Positions 25,085 through 32,274 of a stretch of DNA of 34,038 nucleotides are shown here, piece by piece. The stretch is from the NCBI GenBank assembly GCA_051881615.1, contig JBJEQF010000026.1, positions 1-34,038 of the forward strand. Reading direction: 5' to 3'. Source of the stretch: CAMFTQ01 sp051881615 (lineage in GTDB: Bacteria; Bacillota; Clostridia; Oscillospirales; Acutalibacteraceae). Within the stretch, counting starts at the first letter, position 1, and each line of letters starts with the position of its first letter. Both the position numbers and the translations under genes were made by a program. A model generated the notes under the pieces. The model was not told the origin of the DNA. It saw only the letters and a list, made by a program, of their open reading frames with translations, and did not search any database.

Positions 25085-25768
25085 ATGCTCTTTAGCTTGC
25101 TCAGAGGTCAGCTTGACTTCGGCACAGCAGTAGTGCAGATTCTTGCAATTTTAGTAATAATTTTTCTTATTCTGCCCTTTCACGAGTGGGCACACGCATT
25201 TTCTGCTTTAAAGCTCGGCGATACATCAATCAAGTACAGGGGCAGACTGTCGCTCAATCCTGTATCGCATATTGACCCGTTCGGCGCATTGTGCCTTTTA
25301 CTTTTCGGCTTCGGCTGGGCAAAGCCTGTTCCGGTTAATCCAAGAAATTTTAAAAATCCAAAGGTCGATATGGCTATCTGCGCCTTTGCAGGACCTCTTG
25401 CAAATTTTGTGGCGGCACTTGCCGGTGCTTTGATTTTTAACGCACTTCTTTGTTTTGCGCCGATGATTGTGCTTTCTCAAATCGGTATGTATGTTATTTA
25501 TTTTCTAAAGTATTATATCGCTGTCAATATTTCGCTTGCGGTGTTCAACCTTATTCCTATTCCGCCGCTTGACGGTTCAAAGGTTCTGTTTGCACTTTTG
25601 CCCGATAAAATCGTATATCAGATTTATCAGTACGAAAGATATTTCTTTATCGTTTTGTACGTACTGCTTTTCTCGGGTGTATTAAGCAGACCGCTTTCTA
25701 TTTTGTCAAATTATCTTTTGCAAGCAGTCGATTTTCTTGCAGGACTGCCGTTTTTACCGTTTAGCTGA
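25085..25768 (+). CDS. Site-2 protease family membrane metallopeptidase (M50)
   Basis: 227-residue polytopic membrane protein. The zinc motif HEWAH is at residues 33-37 inside the first hydrophobic segment. The third ligand motif NLIPIPPLDGSKVL lies in the C-terminal half, and several further membrane segments are visible (LANFVAALAGALIFNALLCF; FIVLYVLLFSGVL). ATG 25085 with GGAGG at 25073-25077 is used rather than the upstream TTG. The substrate is unknown. Members of this short subfamily commonly precede scpA in clostridia, which fits here. It is distinct from SpoIVFB and RseP, as no PDZ or CBS domain is present. Confidence 0.93.
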   Translation: MLFSLLRGQLDFGTAVVQILAILVIIFLILPFHEWAHAFSALKLGDTSIKYRGRLSLNPVSHIDPFGALCLLLFGFGWAKPVPVNPRNFKNPKVDMAICAFAGPLANFVAALAGALIFNALLCFAPMIVLSQIGMYVIYFLKYYIAVNISLAVFNLIPIPPLDGSKVLFALLPDKIVYQIYQYERYFFIVLYVLLFSGVLSRPLSILSNYLLQAVDFLAGLPFLPFS

Positions 25769-25792
25769 TTTTACTTTAAGGAGGCTCTTTTG

Positions 25793-26515
25793 ATGGAAAC
25801 TGAACAAGCTAAGCTCTTATACAAGCTGCCTGTCTTTGAAGGGCCTCTTGATTTACTTCTTACACTAATCACAAAAAATAAAATTGATATTTACGACATA
25901 CAAATTGCAGAGCTGCTCGAGCAGTATATGCAGCAGATTGATTTGATGAAGGAGCAAAGCCTTGACATAGAGTCGGAATTTCTTGAAATGGCGTCAAGGC
26001 TTGTGTATATAAAGTCCGTTTCGCTCCTGCCAAAGCACGAAGAAGAAGCACAGCAGCTAAAGGAAGAGCTGACAGGACAGCTCATTGAATATCAGCTTTG
26101 CAGAGAAACGGCAAAGAAAATGGCACCATTGCTTTGTTTTGATACATTTGAAAGAACACCCTCGCCTGTTGAGTATGACCTGACCTACAACAGAATACAC
26201 GAAAGCGGTGTTATCGCAAAAGCCTTCCTTAGCGCAGTAGGCAGAGGTAAAAAACGACTGCCGCCGTCAGAGCAGGCTTTTTCGGGCATTGTGTCGCATA
26301 AAATCATCTCGGTATCGTCAAAAATCATAAACGTAATGAGAAAGCTGAGAATGAAAAGCTCAATAAAATACAGCGAGCTTTTCGAGGACGGCAAAGAGCG
26401 CAGTGAGCTTGTCGCAACGTTTCTTGCAGTGCTGGAGCTTGTAAAGGGCAAGCGCATAAGAGTTGAGGGCGACGGTGACAACGCATCTGTTCAGATGATA
26501 CAGCCAAAGGCATAA
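25793..26515 (+). CDS. scpA: Segregation and condensation protein A
   Basis: Kleisin subunit of the SMC-ScpAB condensin. 240 residues with the characteristic N-terminal FEGPLDLLLTLITKNKIDIYDI, the SEFLEMASRLVYIKSVSLLP region and a C-terminal winged-helix (VATFLAVLELVKGKRIRVEG) that binds the SMC head. AGGAGG lies 8 bases before ATG 25793. The gap to scpB (196 bases) is unusually long and contains a dispersed repeat. Confidence 0.96.
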   Translation: METEQAKLLYKLPVFEGPLDLLLTLITKNKIDIYDIQIAELLEQYMQQIDLMKEQSLDIESEFLEMASRLVYIKSVSLLPKHEEEAQQLKEELTGQLIEYQLCRETAKKMAPLLCFDTFERTPSPVEYDLTYNRIHESGVIAKAFLSAVGRGKKRLPPSEQAFSGIVSHKIISVSSKIINVMRKLRMKSSIKYSELFEDGKERSELVATFLAVLELVKGKRIRVEGDGDNASVQMIQPKA

Positions 26516-26519
26516 TAAA

Positions 26520-26560
26520 TTAATGAATGATGAATAATGAATAATGAATAATGAAAAATT
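26520..26560. repeat. Dispersed AATGAATAATGA-type repeat, copy 3, inside the scpA-scpB gap
   Basis: TTAATGAATGATGAATAATG iterations are followed by ATTAAACTATAA, the same trailing sequence as copy 4. The rest of the gap holds a TAACGG/CCGTTA inverted repeat (about 26570-26614) and a GGAGAT/ATCTCC hairpin near 26622-26640. Confidence 0.7.
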
Positions 26561-26711
26561 TTATTAAACTATAACGGTGAACAACAAAAGATAATGTTAA
26601 TTGTAAGCCCGTTACACAGGAGATGCTTTTCGCAATCTCCATAAAATATTGCGTACCCAAACATTTGAAATTGATTCCATTTTTTACATAATAAGCGAAA
26701 AGAGGCAAATA

Positions 26712-27302
26712 ATGACAGCAACAGAAATTAAAAACGCAATAGAAGCAATCCTTTTTGCAAACGGCAATTCGGTTGCTGTATCAAGGCTTGCAACAGCACT
26801 TGAAATTACGGAAACACAGGCGCAGACCTACGCTGACGAGCTTGTAAAGGAATATACAGACAGTCAGCGTGGCATAACAATAATAAAGCTTGACGACAGC
26901 TATCAGATGGTGTCGCAAAAAGCATATGCGCCGTACATCAGAACGGTTATGGACTTACGCAGAAATACACCGCTTTCACAGGCGGCTATGGAGGTTTTAG
27001 CCGTTGTTGCGTATAACCAGCCTGTTACAAAATCGTTTGTCGAGCAGGTAAGAGGAGTTGACTGCTCGGGAGTAATCGGCAGTCTTACAACAAAGGGACT
27101 TATAGAAGAAAAAGGCAGACTTGAGCTGCCTGGACGACCGCTTCTTTACGGCACTACAGAGAATTTTTTAAGATGCTTTTCAATTTCATCATTAGACGAG
27201 CTGCCGCCGCTGCCCGATACAGAGGAAGAAACAGAGCCGCAAACAGCAGAAGAAGCCGAAACCTCACAGCCTGAAATACAGCAGACGGAAAACACAGACT
27301 AA
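26712..27302 (+). CDS. scpB: Segregation and condensation protein B
   Basis: Dimeric winged-helix partner of ScpA in the condensin complex. 196 residues with IKNAIEAILFANGN at the start, TPLSQAAMEVLAVVAYNQPVTKSFVEQVRG and LPGRPLLYGTTENFLRCFSI, all typical of ScpB, and an acidic Glu/Thr-rich tail. ATG 26712 is preceded by AGAGG. The open frame extends 21 codons upstream, but those residues lie outside the family. Confidence 0.96.
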   Translation: MTATEIKNAIEAILFANGNSVAVSRLATALEITETQAQTYADELVKEYTDSQRGITIIKLDDSYQMVSQKAYAPYIRTVMDLRRNTPLSQAAMEVLAVVAYNQPVTKSFVEQVRGVDCSGVIGSLTTKGLIEEKGRLELPGRPLLYGTTENFLRCFSISSLDELPPLPDTEEETEPQTAEEAETSQPEIQQTENTD

Positions 27303-27331
27303 AATACATAAAAAGGAAAAGGGGCATAAAA

Positions 27332-27964
27332 TTGACAGCGCTGATAATTATTTTATCAATTTTAACTGTACTTACTGCGCTCCTTATCTGCCCTGTCTGT
27401 ATTAGGTTTAAGTACACGCAATCGCCTTTTCTGACTGTTCGGTACTTATTTTTATCCTTCAGAATTTTACCGCCCAAGCCGAAAAAGAAGAAAGCAAAAA
27501 AGAAAGCAAAACCACAGCAGACCGATAAAAAGCCGACGGCAAAAAAAGAGAAAAAGCCGTCATTTATCAAAAAAATCATAGATAAAAAGGGACTGGACGG
27601 TTTTTTGTATATTGTTAAAGAGGTAGCCTCCTTTACGGCAGGCGAGCTTAAAAGTCTTTTTTCTCACGTAAAAATCTACGGCGTTGATGTAGAGATTTCA
27701 CTTAGCTGTGAGGACGCCGCACAGACTGCCGTCAATTACGGCAAAACCTGCGCAGTAGTTTACCCTGCTTTTTCTGTTATAGCAGAGCATACACGCTGTG
27801 AGGAGTATTATATAAATATAAAGCCGAATTTCAAGGAAAATGCAGAAACTGAAATTTATGCGACAGCAAATGCAAGAATTTCACTTTTCTGGCTGATAAA
27901 ATCATCAATAGGTGCAATAATAAAAGGGACAAAGCTTTATGTAAAGCTAAAAACCTCATACTAA
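27332..27964 (+). CDS. DUF2953 membrane-anchored protein (YtfI-like)
   Basis: 210 residues, TTG start with AAAAGGGG upstream. One N-terminal membrane segment (LIIILSILTVLTALLICPVC), a Lys-rich stretch (about 48-80, KPKKKKAKKKAKPQ), then a domain with VKIYGVDVEISLSCEDAAQTA and YYINIKPNF, the DUF2953 pattern. In Bacillus and clostridia this family (ytfI) is the immediate neighbour of ytfJ, as here. The molecular function is unknown; a sporulation link is inferred from the neighbour. Confidence 0.85.
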   Translation: MTALIIILSILTVLTALLICPVCIRFKYTQSPFLTVRYLFLSFRILPPKPKKKKAKKKAKPQQTDKKPTAKKEKKPSFIKKIIDKKGLDGFLYIVKEVASFTAGELKSLFSHVKIYGVDVEISLSCEDAAQTAVNYGKTCAVVYPAFSVIAEHTRCEEYYINIKPNFKENAETEIYATANARISLFWLIKSSIGAIIKGTKLYVKLKTSY

Positions 27965-28006
27965 ATAATTCTTATTCAGAAATTTTATTCAAGGGGAATG
28001 ATATAT

Positions 28007-28429
28007 ATGAGCGAGCATCAGCTTACAGGACTTATGGAAGTCACAATGCAGAAAATCAAGGAAATGGTTGACGTCAACACAATTATCGGTGACCCTATCA
28101 CTACTCCCGACGGTACAGTTGTAGTTCCCGTTTCAAAGGTAACCTACGGCTTTGCATCGGGCGGCTCCGATTTGCCGACTAAAAAGGATTCAGCCAAGGA
28201 CTACTTCGGTGGCGGCAGCGGCGCAGGAGTTTCAATCACACCGATAGGCTTTCTGTCAATCTACAAGGGCGAGGTTAAGCTTATAGGTATTGAAAAATAT
28301 GACGGTGCGGCAGACAGAATTGTGGGAATGGTGCCCGAGGTAATCGACAAGGTATCGTCCTTCTTCAAAAAGGACGGCAAAGAAAAAGCTAACAATGACG
28401 AGGTGCAAAGCACAGACGTTGAGTTTTAA
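28007..28429 (+). CDS. ytfJ: GerW/YtfJ family sporulation protein
   Basis: 140 residues. The family signature is clear: MEVTMQKIKEMVDVNTIIGDPITTPDGTVVVPVSKVTYGFASGG in several conserved blocks, then GGGSGAGVSITPIGFLSI. In Bacillus the protein is made in sporulating cells and is needed for normal germination. ATG 28007 is used because AAGGGG (27991-27996) is 10 bases upstream; the ATG at 27998 is too close to it. Its presence supports an endospore-forming host. Confidence 0.94.
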   Translation: MSEHQLTGLMEVTMQKIKEMVDVNTIIGDPITTPDGTVVVPVSKVTYGFASGGSDLPTKKDSAKDYFGGGSGAGVSITPIGFLSIYKGEVKLIGIEKYDGAADRIVGMVPEVIDKVSSFFKKDGKEKANNDEVQSTDVEF

Positions 28430-28479
28430 AGAGTATTAAGACGAGATGTCCTGCATATATTTTTATGCGGGGTGGTATC

Positions 28480-29640
28480 GTGAAAAATACAGTAAAAGGT
28501 GTTCTGTCATTATCTTTTTCGCTGATTATAGCTTTCGGTTCATTTTTAACTGCCTTTGCAGAAAAAACCGATGCCGATAAGCAGATTTCCGTATCTGCTC
28601 ACAGCGCAGTGCTTTACTGCGTTAATAATAACCGTGTGCTTTTCGGCAAGAACGAAAACGAAAAAATGAAGATGGCAAGCACAACAAAGGTTATGACTAC
28701 GCTCCTTGCGTTAGAGCAGGCAAATTCCTATAACAGGGAAATCACCTTTACAAACGAAATGATGGCAGAGGGCAGCTCAATGTACCTTAAAGCAGGCGAC
28801 AAGGTGACGTTAAAGGACTTAGCCGCCGGTATGATGATGGCGTCAGGCAACGACGCCGCCAATGCAACGGCAATATCCATAAGCGGCAGTACAGAAAAGT
28901 TTGCCGTGCTTATGAATAACAGGGCAAAGCAGATAGGTATGACAAACACTAACTTTGTCACACCGAGCGGTCTTGACGATGACAACCACTACAGCACAGC
29001 CTATGATATGGCACTTTTGCTGTCCTATGCGCTTGAAAACGAGGATTTCAAAAAAATCACCGCAAGCAAAAAAATACAGGTTGAGATAAAGGGCAACTCC
29101 GCACGAAAGGTAACGTATGCAAACCACAACAGGCTGTTGTCGCTCTACGAATTTTGCACAGGCGGCAAAACAGGCTTTACAAAGTCGGCAGGCAGATGCC
29201 TTGTGTCTGTTGCCGAAAAGGACGGTCTTACCCTTGTAGCCGTAACGTTAAATGCACCCGACGACTGGAACGACCACATCAATATGTATGAGTACGGCTT
29301 TAAAGAGTACACCGCTGTAACCTGTGACGATACAGACAGGGAATTTGAAATTCCCCTTGTCGGCGCAGAGAGCGAAACGCTCAAGGCAAGAGCAAAAAAC
29401 AAAGCGACATATGTTTTAAAAAGCAGTGAAAAACAGCAGGCAGAAAAATCTGTTTACATACCGCCTTTTGCGTATGCTCCCGTTAAAAAGGGCGAAGCAG
29501 TCGGCAAAATCGTTTATACGATAAACGGAGAAAAAACAGCCGTTGTTGACATTATCTCGCTTGATGATTATAAAGAAAAGATAGTAAAAAAGAGTTTTTG
29601 GACTTTGATAAAGGAATTTTTTGGTTATGAAAAAGAATGA
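28480..29640 (+). CDS. D-alanyl-D-alanine carboxypeptidase (S11 family)
   Basis: 386-residue penicillin-binding protein that trims peptidoglycan pentapeptides outside the membrane. Signal peptide (1-27, ending TAFAE). Active-site motifs: S67-T-T-K70 (MASTTKVMT), S122-G-N124 (ASGNDAAN) and K230-T-G232 (GGKTGFTKSAGRC). The C-terminal part has a beta-rich PBP5-like domain and an amphipathic end (FWTLIKEFFGYEKE) that may touch the membrane. GTG 28480 with GGGGTGG upstream is preferred to ATG 28465, which overlaps that site. DacB- or DacF-like sporulation roles are possible from the context. Confidence 0.94.
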   Translation: MKNTVKGVLSLSFSLIIAFGSFLTAFAEKTDADKQISVSAHSAVLYCVNNNRVLFGKNENEKMKMASTTKVMTTLLALEQANSYNREITFTNEMMAEGSSMYLKAGDKVTLKDLAAGMMMASGNDAANATAISISGSTEKFAVLMNNRAKQIGMTNTNFVTPSGLDDDNHYSTAYDMALLLSYALENEDFKKITASKKIQVEIKGNSARKVTYANHNRLLSLYEFCTGGKTGFTKSAGRCLVSVAEKDGLTLVAVTLNAPDDWNDHINMYEYGFKEYTAVTCDDTDREFEIPLVGAESETLKARAKNKATYVLKSSEKQQAEKSVYIPPFAYAPVKKGEAVGKIVYTINGEKTAVVDIISLDDYKEKIVKKSFWTLIKEFFGYEKE

Positions 29641-30379
29641 ATTGGTAAGACTTCAGAAAATGCTTGCAGACTGCGGTGTGGCTTCACGCAGAAAGTCAGA
29701 ACAGCTTATCGCTGACGGACAGGTAAAGGTAAACGGCAGAACTGCTCAGATAGGCGACAAGGTAGACCCCTACAGGGATAAGGTTTTTGTAGCAGGCAAG
29801 CGCATTACAGCGGCGGCAAAGAAAAAGTACAGATACATTATGCTCCACAAGCCGAGAGGCTATATCACTACAATGGACGATGAAATGGGCAGAAAGTGCG
29901 TAGCAGAGCTTGTTTCAGACATTGAGGAACGCATTTACCCTGTAGGCAGGCTTGACAGAGAGTCCGAGGGAATGCTCCTGATGACTAATGACGGTGCATT
30001 TGCAAATACCGTTACTCACCCTAAAAAGCATATTTACAAAATTTATAGGGTAACAGTTCGCCCCGGTATTACAGAGGAGCAGATTATAAAATTTGAAACA
30101 GGTATGGAGATTGACGGCTACAAAACAGCTCCTGCCGAGGTCAGAGTAGTTAAAAAGGAAGAGGGAAGAGCCGTTCTTGAAATAGTTTTAAGAGAGGGCA
30201 GAAACCGTCAGATAAGAAAGATGTGCGAGCAGCTCGGCATAGAGGTTGCACGTCTAAAGCGTGTAGCAATAGGACAGGTAAAGCTCGGTATGCTCCAGCC
30301 GGGCAAGTGGCGTGACTTAACGCCCGAGGAGGTAAAAAAGCTGACAGCAGACCCGAACCCCTCAAGACACATAAGGTGA
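29627..30379 (+). CDS. rluB: 23S rRNA pseudouridine synthase, RluB/RsuA family
   Basis: 250 residues. N-terminal S4 RNA-binding domain (RLQKMLADCGVASRRKSEQL), catalytic domain with IMLHKPRGYITT, the catalytic Asp 110 in YPVGRLDRESEGMLL, and REGRNRQIRKM. RluB modifies helix 93 of 23S rRNA. It overlaps the end of the carboxypeptidase gene by 14 bases; the rluB-dac-scpAB neighbourhood is conserved in Firmicutes. A terminator follows. Confidence 0.94.
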   Translation: MKKNELVRLQKMLADCGVASRRKSEQLIADGQVKVNGRTAQIGDKVDPYRDKVFVAGKRITAAAKKKYRYIMLHKPRGYITTMDDEMGRKCVAELVSDIEERIYPVGRLDRESEGMLLMTNDGAFANTVTHPKKHIYKIYRVTVRPGITEEQIIKFETGMEIDGYKTAPAEVRVVKKEEGRAVLEIVLREGRNRQIRKMCEQLGIEVARLKRVAIGQVKLGMLQPGKWRDLTPEEVKKLTADPNPSRHIR

Positions 30380-30397
30380 AAATCAAATAAACAACAT

Positions 30398-30446
30398 AAA
30401 TGCGTATAGATTTAAAAATTTTTTAAGTTTTACGCATTTTTTTCTT
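30398..30446 (+). terminator. Terminator after rluB
   Basis: AAATGCGTA (30398-30406) pairs with TACGCATTT (30431-30439). The long AT loop can itself fold, and TTTTTTC follows. Confidence 0.7.
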
Positions 30447-30473
30447 GTTATTTTAACGATTATATAATATAAT
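30445..30473 (+). promoter_or_regulatory. Promoter of the carboxyltransferase operon
   Basis: TTGTTA (30445-30450), 17-base spacer, TATAAT (30468-30473); an overlapping second TATAAT is at 30463-30468. It lies 63 bases upstream of the first ATG. Confidence 0.55.
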
Positions 30474-30536
30474 ATAAGCTGTGGTAAATTTAATGTTTTT
30501 CATTTTATCAATATATTCGATTGGAGGATAAAATAA

Positions 30537-31847
30537 ATGAGTATTGAAAAAATAACTCAGGCAAAAGCAGAAATCGAAGCTTCAAGTGCTTACAAGGTTC
30601 TTGATAAGTTCTTTGATGAAGGCAGCTTCTGCGAGATTGACGCTTTTGCAAAGTCAGGTGACGGCTATGCCGAGGTTGTAGCAGGCTTTGGTACAGTAGA
30701 GGGTCAGCCGGCATACGCATTTGCACAAAACAGCGACATCTGCGGCGGTGCAATGAGCAAGGCGCAGGCGGCAAAGCTTGTAAAGCTTTACGATTTAGCA
30801 CTTAAAACAGGCGCTCCTGTTGTAGGCTTCTACGACAGCATCGGCGGCAGACTGTCACAGGGCAACGAATTATTAAAGGGCTACGGCGATGTTCTGTCGG
30901 CGGCTTCTAAGCTTTCAGGCGTAGTACCGCAGATTTCTGTTATCTTAGGCACCTGCCTTGGCACAGGCGCATTAAATGCCGTAAGCGCAGACTTTGTAAT
31001 TATGAGCAAAAAAGCGTCACTTTCACTTGACACAACAGGCAAGGACAGCAACGCAGAGTATAACGCATCTAAGGGTATATCAGCAGTTACTGCCGATGAT
31101 ACAGACGACGCTATACAAAAGGCAAAGGAACTTCTCTTGTATATGCCGTCAAACAACTTGAGTATGGCTCCTGCTACATTTGAGGAAGAGCCTGATCCTA
31201 ACGGCGGCTGTCTTGGCTGTCAGCTTGCAGACGCACAGTCAATTATGAAAATCCGCCCCGATTACAGCAAAACATCAGCTACAGCCTTTGCAAGAATAGG
31301 CGGACAGGTTGTAGGCTACGTTGTAACAAAGGGTGAAGAAATCGACTGCTGCGGTGCAGACAAAATCGCAAAGATGGTTCGCTTCTGCGACGCATTCTCA
31401 ATCCCTGTAATCAGCTTTGTAAACGGCAAGGGATTTTCTTCAATCAAAACTGCCGCAAAGGTTACGTCAGCGTATGCCGAGGCTACAACGGCAAAGATTT
31501 CTGTTATCACAGGAACGGCTGTAGGCGCACTTTATATCGCAATGGCAGGCAGCGGCGCAAACACAGATTTAACTGTTGCACTGCCTGACGCAGTTGTGTC
31601 ACCAATTAACCCTATGGCGGCTGCATTTATTATGGCACCTGACAAGATGAACGTGCCTGTTAAGGAACAAGAAAAAGCAGCAGACGAATTTGCAAAGAGC
31701 GAGCTTTCTGCATTCAAGGCTGCCGAAAACGGCTTTGTAGAGGACGTAGTTCCTGCTGAGGCTTTAAGAGCAAGGCTTATAGCTATGCTTGATATGCTGT
31801 CATCAAAAAGAGTTCCTACACTTGCAAAGAAACATTCTACAATCTAA
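30537..31847 (+). CDS. Carboxyl transferase domain protein (12S/MmdA-like, shortened)
   Basis: 436 residues, related to the carboxyltransferase subunit of methylmalonyl-CoA decarboxylase and transcarboxylase 12S. Matching blocks: LDKFFDEGSFCEIDAFA, VVAGFGTVEGQPAYAFAQN, LALKTGAPVVGFYDSIGGRL, GYGDVLSAASKLSGVVPQIS, then a second crotonase-like half with GQVVGYVVTKGEE and AGSGANTDLTVALPDA. Classical MmdA/12S is about 510-525 residues, so this form is short, and the usual DSGGARIQEG loop reads DSIGGRLSQG. The acyl-CoA substrate is therefore uncertain. GGAGG precedes the ATG; the biotin carrier gene begins 21 bases downstream. Confidence 0.85.
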   Translation: MSIEKITQAKAEIEASSAYKVLDKFFDEGSFCEIDAFAKSGDGYAEVVAGFGTVEGQPAYAFAQNSDICGGAMSKAQAAKLVKLYDLALKTGAPVVGFYDSIGGRLSQGNELLKGYGDVLSAASKLSGVVPQISVILGTCLGTGALNAVSADFVIMSKKASLSLDTTGKDSNAEYNASKGISAVTADDTDDAIQKAKELLLYMPSNNLSMAPATFEEEPDPNGGCLGCQLADAQSIMKIRPDYSKTSATAFARIGGQVVGYVVTKGEEIDCCGADKIAKMVRFCDAFSIPVISFVNGKGFSSIKTAAKVTSAYAEATTAKISVITGTAVGALYIAMAGSGANTDLTVALPDAVVSPINPMAAAFIMAPDKMNVPVKEQEKAADEFAKSELSAFKAAENGFVEDVVPAEALRARLIAMLDMLSSKRVPTLAKKHSTI

Positions 31848-31868
31848 TTGATAAGGAGATATACGGCG

Positions 31869-32243
31869 ATGAAAAATTTAAGAATTACAGTAAACGGCAC
31901 AGCATATGACGTTCAGGTAGAGGAATTAGCAGCAGGCGCAGCACCGGCACCTGCTCCGAAGGCAGCAGCTCCCGCACCAAAGGCAGCACCTGCACCGGCT
32001 CCAAAGCCTGCATCAACAGGTTCAGCCGGCAGTGTAACGGTAACAGCACCAATGCCGGGTACTATTGTATCTGTAAACGTATCGGTAGGTCAGTCTGTTA
32101 AATCAGGCGACGTGCTTGCAGTTTTAGAGGCTATGAAAATGGAAAACGAGATTATGGCTCCGCAGGACGGCACAGTTGCAAGCGTAGAGGTTGCAAAGGG
32201 CGAGTCTGTTGATTCAGGCAAGGTTCTTGTAACACTCAACTGA
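31869..32243 (+). CDS. Biotin carboxyl carrier protein (1.3S-like)
   Basis: 124 residues. A short N-terminal part (KNLRITVNGTAYDVQVEEL), an Ala/Pro/Lys-rich flexible linker (about 21-52), then a biotinyl domain with APMPGTIVSV and the EAMKM motif at 87-91 (biotin on Lys 90). ATG 31869 has AAGGAG (31853-31858) upstream. The linker-plus-biotinyl layout and size match transcarboxylase 1.3S and the gamma subunits of decarboxylases. It shuttles carboxylate between the gene products on either side. Confidence 0.95.
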   Translation: MKNLRITVNGTAYDVQVEELAAGAAPAPAPKAAAPAPKAAPAPAPKPASTGSAGSVTVTAPMPGTIVSVNVSVGQSVKSGDVLAVLEAMKMENEIMAPQDGTVASVEVAKGESVDSGKVLVTLN

Positions 32244-32274
32244 TTATAGATAATACTAATGAGGAATGATTGAA

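Noticed and set aside
27154..27579. Minus-strand frame of 141 codons across the scpB/DUF2953 junction
   Set aside because: Its Phe-rich stretch is the complement of the Lys-rich segment of the DUF2953 gene.
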